Source of the DNA: Spirochaetota bacterium
GTDB taxonomy: Bacteria; Spirochaetota; Spirochaetia; Treponematales; Treponemataceae
Direction of reading: 5' to 3'
DNA length: 64,000 nucleotides
Assembly: GCA_023398165.1 (NCBI GenBank)
Contig: JAEWSQ010000007.1
Coordinates: 372,001 to 436,000, forward strand
Position 1 is the stretch's first letter, and the number at the start of each line of letters is the position of its first letter. Shown piece by piece: positions 61,170 through 64,000 of the stretch. Both the position numbers and the translations under genes were made by a program. Below the pieces are notes generated by a model. That model searched no databases. It was not told where the DNA came from and saw only the letters and a list, made by a program, of their open reading frames with translations.

Positions 61170-64000
61170 ATGGCTAAAACAGAGAATAAGCAATTTCAAT
61201 ACGAAATACAAGACTATCAGGAAGATTGTGTAAGTAATATTGTTAGTCTTTTTGAAAACCTGCGTCACAAAATAAACTTCATTGAAGTAATGACGGAACA
61301 CCACAATAAACACAACTACAATTTCCCTATCCAGAATACCAAAAATATAGACATAATGATGGAAACAGGAACTGGAAAAACCTTTACCTTTATTAAAACA
61401 ATTTTTGAACTCAATACTCATTTTAGTTATAAAAAGTTCATCATCTTAATTCCTTCTGTACCTATTCGTGAAGGAACTAAAACCAACTTGGAAGACACTA
61501 AAGATTATTTCAAGAGCTACTACGCAAATCAAAGGGAAAAAGAAATAGAAGTTTTTGTCTATGAAAGCGGAAACATTTCATCAGTAAAGCAGTTTATAGG
61601 AACTTCGCATTTGTCTGTATTAGTTATGACACCGAGCTCGTTTAACAGCAAAGACAATATCTTAAATCGTCCGTTAGATCGGGAAATGAACCAGCCGGAA
61701 TTATTTATAAATAATCAAGAACCTCCGAAATCTTATTTAGAATGTTTGAAGCGCTTAAACCCGATTGTAATAATGGATGAACCTCACCGTTTTGAAGGCA
61801 ATGCCTTTAAGACTTATTTCGAGGGTTTTGATAATTATTATTTGCGTTTTGGAGCTACGTTTCCCAAGAAAAAAGACAGCTTGCCCTTATCAAATGCAGC
61901 TTATGTATTGGACAGCATTACTTCATTCAGACAAAATTTGGTTAAGAAAATTGTTGTGTATACTCAAGACATAGTTGAGAACACAGACTCTCTTATTGGA
62001 ATAGAAAAATCAGGTTCAGCTTATATAGCACATGTAAATACATGTACAAACGGAATTATAGTGAGGCGGGAACTAGGTGTTGGTTCAGTTTTTAACGGTA
62101 AAAGTATAAAAAAAATACTCAAAGACTCAGTAGTATTATCCGACGATACCATTGAGAAAGTTGATTATTCTTTGTCTGATGAATCACTGAGGGCAATGAT
62201 AAAAGAAACAATCAAAATACATTTACTGAAAGAAAAGGCTCTTTTTGAGCAGGGTGTTAAAGCTCTAACGCTGTTTTTTATTGAAAGCGACACCAGCTTA
62301 TTTCGCGGAAGTAATCCAAAAATCAAGAAATTCTTTGAAGAAGAATATGCTAAACAATACAGTGATCTTGTAAAAAAACTTGACCCCCAAAGTGATTATT
62401 ATAAATATTTGCAAAAAGATTATGATAGCAATAATGTTTTGCAAGTTCACGAAGGATATTTTTCAAGCGACAAAGGAAATGCTGACGAAAAAGTAAAAGA
62501 AGGGGTTGATGAAATCTTAAAGGCCAAAAAGAAGCTGCTTTCATTTGAGAGTTCTACCCGCTTTATTTTTTCCATTTGGGCATTGCAGGAAGGGTGGGAC
62601 AACCCGAATGTTTTTACCATCTGCAAACTTTCCAATCAAGGGAGCGAAATATCTAAACTGCAGCAAATTGGGCGGGGTTTACGAATTTGCGTTAATCAGG
62701 ATTTACAGCGATATACACTAAAAAACTTGAAGGACAATCAGGAAGATTTTTGGAGAATTAACAATCTTGATGTTGTCGTTTCAAGCAAAGAGCACGGTTT
62801 TGTAGAAGCAATACAAAATGAAATTTTAAGCAATTCATTCCTCATTTGCGAAACTTTTACAGAGCAGGAACTAAAAAGACTGCTTAAAGAAAAATCAGGA
62901 TTTGATGATGCAACTGTCCGTAGTATGTTTAAAACACTTGATAATAACGAGATAATTGTCTATAAAGCAACAGTTGACGGAATAGACGTTTATCAGAAAT
63001 CACCTGACTTTTCTGCGATTCTGAAAGAGCAAAATTTACCTGAGGAACAGGTAATCGCAATTGAAAGTCTCTTTGCAGCGGATACAAACACCTATGTTCA
63101 AAAAGCGGAAAATAAAAAAGAGAAAAAGAAGGTGTTTATAAAAGCGTCGCACCTTCAGGAGTTTCAAAGCCTGTGGAATACTATCAATAAAAACGCATTT
63201 TATGTATTAAAAAACCTAAACCATGATGAAGAACACCAACTAATACAAAACATAAAACAGGAAATTGAAAAAGTAAATATTGAAGAGCTATTGCTGCAGA
63301 CAATACGTGCAGAGCTTAATGTTAAGAAAATCGGAGAACAAGGTGCTATAACTGAAAAACTTACCAATGCTGTTTCATACAAAAGCAAGGTGGATTATTT
63401 AGAATTGGTCCGTACTTTATCGAATAACACTAAAACCCCCATTTCATTTGTTGTTAAAATATTCAATGCATTAAGTGATGACTTTAAGAACAAAATGCTC
63501 TGTAATAACCCGGAACAAGCCCAAAGAGAAATTTCCGAAATAATAAATAAAAACCTGATTGCAATGCTTAAAGCAAATATCAAATACGATGGCATTAACG
63601 GAACAGGTTTGCCGAATGTATTTAAAACGGCAGAAGGAAAACCATACTTAGACACGGGAAGCGTTGGAAAATTTCAAAAAGATATTACAGGCGAATTTTC
63701 TTTAAAGACAAAATGGGTATTTGAAGAAGTAATAGAATACGATAGTGATTTTGAATTGGATATAGTTGAACAAGACCAAGATATTGACAGCATAGAAATA
63801 TTTGGCAAACTGCCGCGCTTGAAAATTAAGACACCCTTGGGCGATTATAACCCGGACTTTTGTTATGCCATTAAAAGCGCAGAAGGTAACAAAATATTTC
63901 TTGTAGTGGAAGCCAAAGGTTATAAATCATCAACTGCAATACCTGTGAACGAAAAAGAGAAAATCGAGTTTGCTAAAAAGTATTTTGAGGCATTGGCTGA
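61170..64000 (+). CDS. Type III restriction enzyme, Res subunit (3' end outside window)
   Basis: 943 codons are visible and no stop is reached. The N-terminal part is a superfamily 2 helicase: METGTGKT (64-71), DEPH (203-206, Walker B), and QQIGRGLR (498-505, motif VI). Near the visible end is the nuclease motif of Res proteins: PDF with Asp896, then VVEAKG with Glu914 and Lys916. Type III Res translocates on DNA and cuts only together with a Mod methyltransferase. Mod is usually encoded just upstream, but here the upstream gene is gapA. Mod may lie beyond the window, or Res may be an orphan. ATG 61170 is chosen because GGATGGG precedes it; ATG 61143 is in frame. The gene is clearly more AT-rich than its neighbours, which suggests transfer. 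Confidence 0.92.
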   Translation, partial: MAKTENKQFQYEIQDYQEDCVSNIVSLFENLRHKINFIEVMTEHHNKHNYNFPIQNTKNIDIMMETGTGKTFTFIKTIFELNTHFSYKKFIILIPSVPIREGTKTNLEDTKDYFKSYYANQREKEIEVFVYESGNISSVKQFIGTSHLSVLVMTPSSFNSKDNILNRPLDREMNQPELFINNQEPPKSYLECLKRLNPIVIMDEPHRFEGNAFKTYFEGFDNYYLRFGATFPKKKDSLPLSNAAYVLDSITSFRQNLVKKIVVYTQDIVENTDSLIGIEKSGSAYIAHVNTCTNGIIVRRELGVGSVFNGKSIKKILKDSVVLSDDTIEKVDYSLSDESLRAMIKETIKIHLLKEKALFEQGVKALTLFFIESDTSLFRGSNPKIKKFFEEEYAKQYSDLVKKLDPQSDYYKYLQKDYDSNNVLQVHEGYFSSDKGNADEKVKEGVDEILKAKKKLLSFESSTRFIFSIWALQEGWDNPNVFTICKLSNQGSEISKLQQIGRGLRICVNQDLQRYTLKNLKDNQEDFWRINNLDVVVSSKEHGFVEAIQNEILSNSFLICETFTEQELKRLLKEKSGFDDATVRSMFKTLDNNEIIVYKATVDGIDVYQKSPDFSAILKEQNLPEEQVIAIESLFAADTNTYVQKAENKKEKKKVFIKASHLQEFQSLWNTINKNAFYVLKNLNHDEEHQLIQNIKQEIEKVNIEELLLQTIRAELNVKKIGEQGAITEKLTNAVSYKSKVDYLELVRTLSNNTKTPISFVVKIFNALSDDFKNKMLCNNPEQAQREISEIINKNLIAMLKANIKYDGINGTGLPNVFKTAEGKPYLDTGSVGKFQKDITGEFSLKTKWVFEEVIEYDSDFELDIVEQDQDIDSIEIFGKLPRLKIKTPLGDYNPDFCYAIKSAEGNKIFLVVEAKGYKSSTAIPVNEKEKIEFAKKYFEALA

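Overview
The window looks like chromosomal DNA of a host-associated or gut-type spirochaete of the Treponema group. The reasons are a solute-binding protein whose signal peptide ends in FAGGKKE, solo FecR-domain proteins next to a class III nucleotide cyclase, an rSAM/putative-lipoprotein pair, a B. subtilis-type PurF, and moderate-to-low GC. This is a judgement from gene families and style; I did not identify a species.

Layout. 1-5.4 kb: the 5' part of an ABC-F ATPase, an AEC permease, a radical-SAM enzyme paired with a small lipoprotein, a DHA3-type MFS exporter and NudC. 5.5-10.4 kb: purE-purC-purF-purM-purN, in which PurN carries an extra N-terminal domain. 10.4-16.5 kb: an envelope block with a leftward TPR lipoprotein / LysM transglycosylase / OmpA-like operon and a rightward membrane protein / TPR lipoprotein pair. 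16.5-23 kb: rubredoxin, yajC-secD-secF, a TtcA-like ATPase, pncB and a flavin reductase. 23-31 kb: a cyclase and two paralogous FecR proteins, the second with five CBM4/9-like repeats. 31-39 kb: sbcCD, valS and a small HD hydrolase.

39-59.6 kb is a pectin/galacturonate utilisation island: kdgK, a TIM-barrel isomerase-like protein, GH28, GH1, uxaC-uxaA-uxaB, a 1042-residue regulator combining a LacI-type sensor, a decayed histidine kinase, a receiver-like region and an AraC DNA-binding domain, an LplB/YtcP/LplA-type ABC importer, GH105, and an 812-residue protein that joins a full MATE transporter to a full pectin methylesterase. GH28, GH105 and the esterase domain all lack export signals. The sequence therefore suggests that methylated oligogalacturonides are imported and finished inside the cell. 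Galacturonate would then pass through UxaC, UxaB, UxaA and KdgK to KDPG. The KDPG aldolase, the KduI/KduD branch, any pectate lyase and the importer ATPase are not in the window.

59.6-64 kb: gapA with strong promoter and terminator signals, then a hairpin-rich spacer bounded by direct repeats, then an AT-rich type III restriction Res gene that runs off the end without a visible Mod partner.

Regulatory layout. Several genes have a sigma70-like promoter with a 17-bp spacer whose -10 box ends exactly 6 nt before the ATG, with no Shine-Dalgarno sequence. This implies leaderless mRNAs. A 34-bp palindrome occurs twice, in opposite orientation, with identical sequence. No tRNA, rRNA, CRISPR array or insertion sequence was seen.
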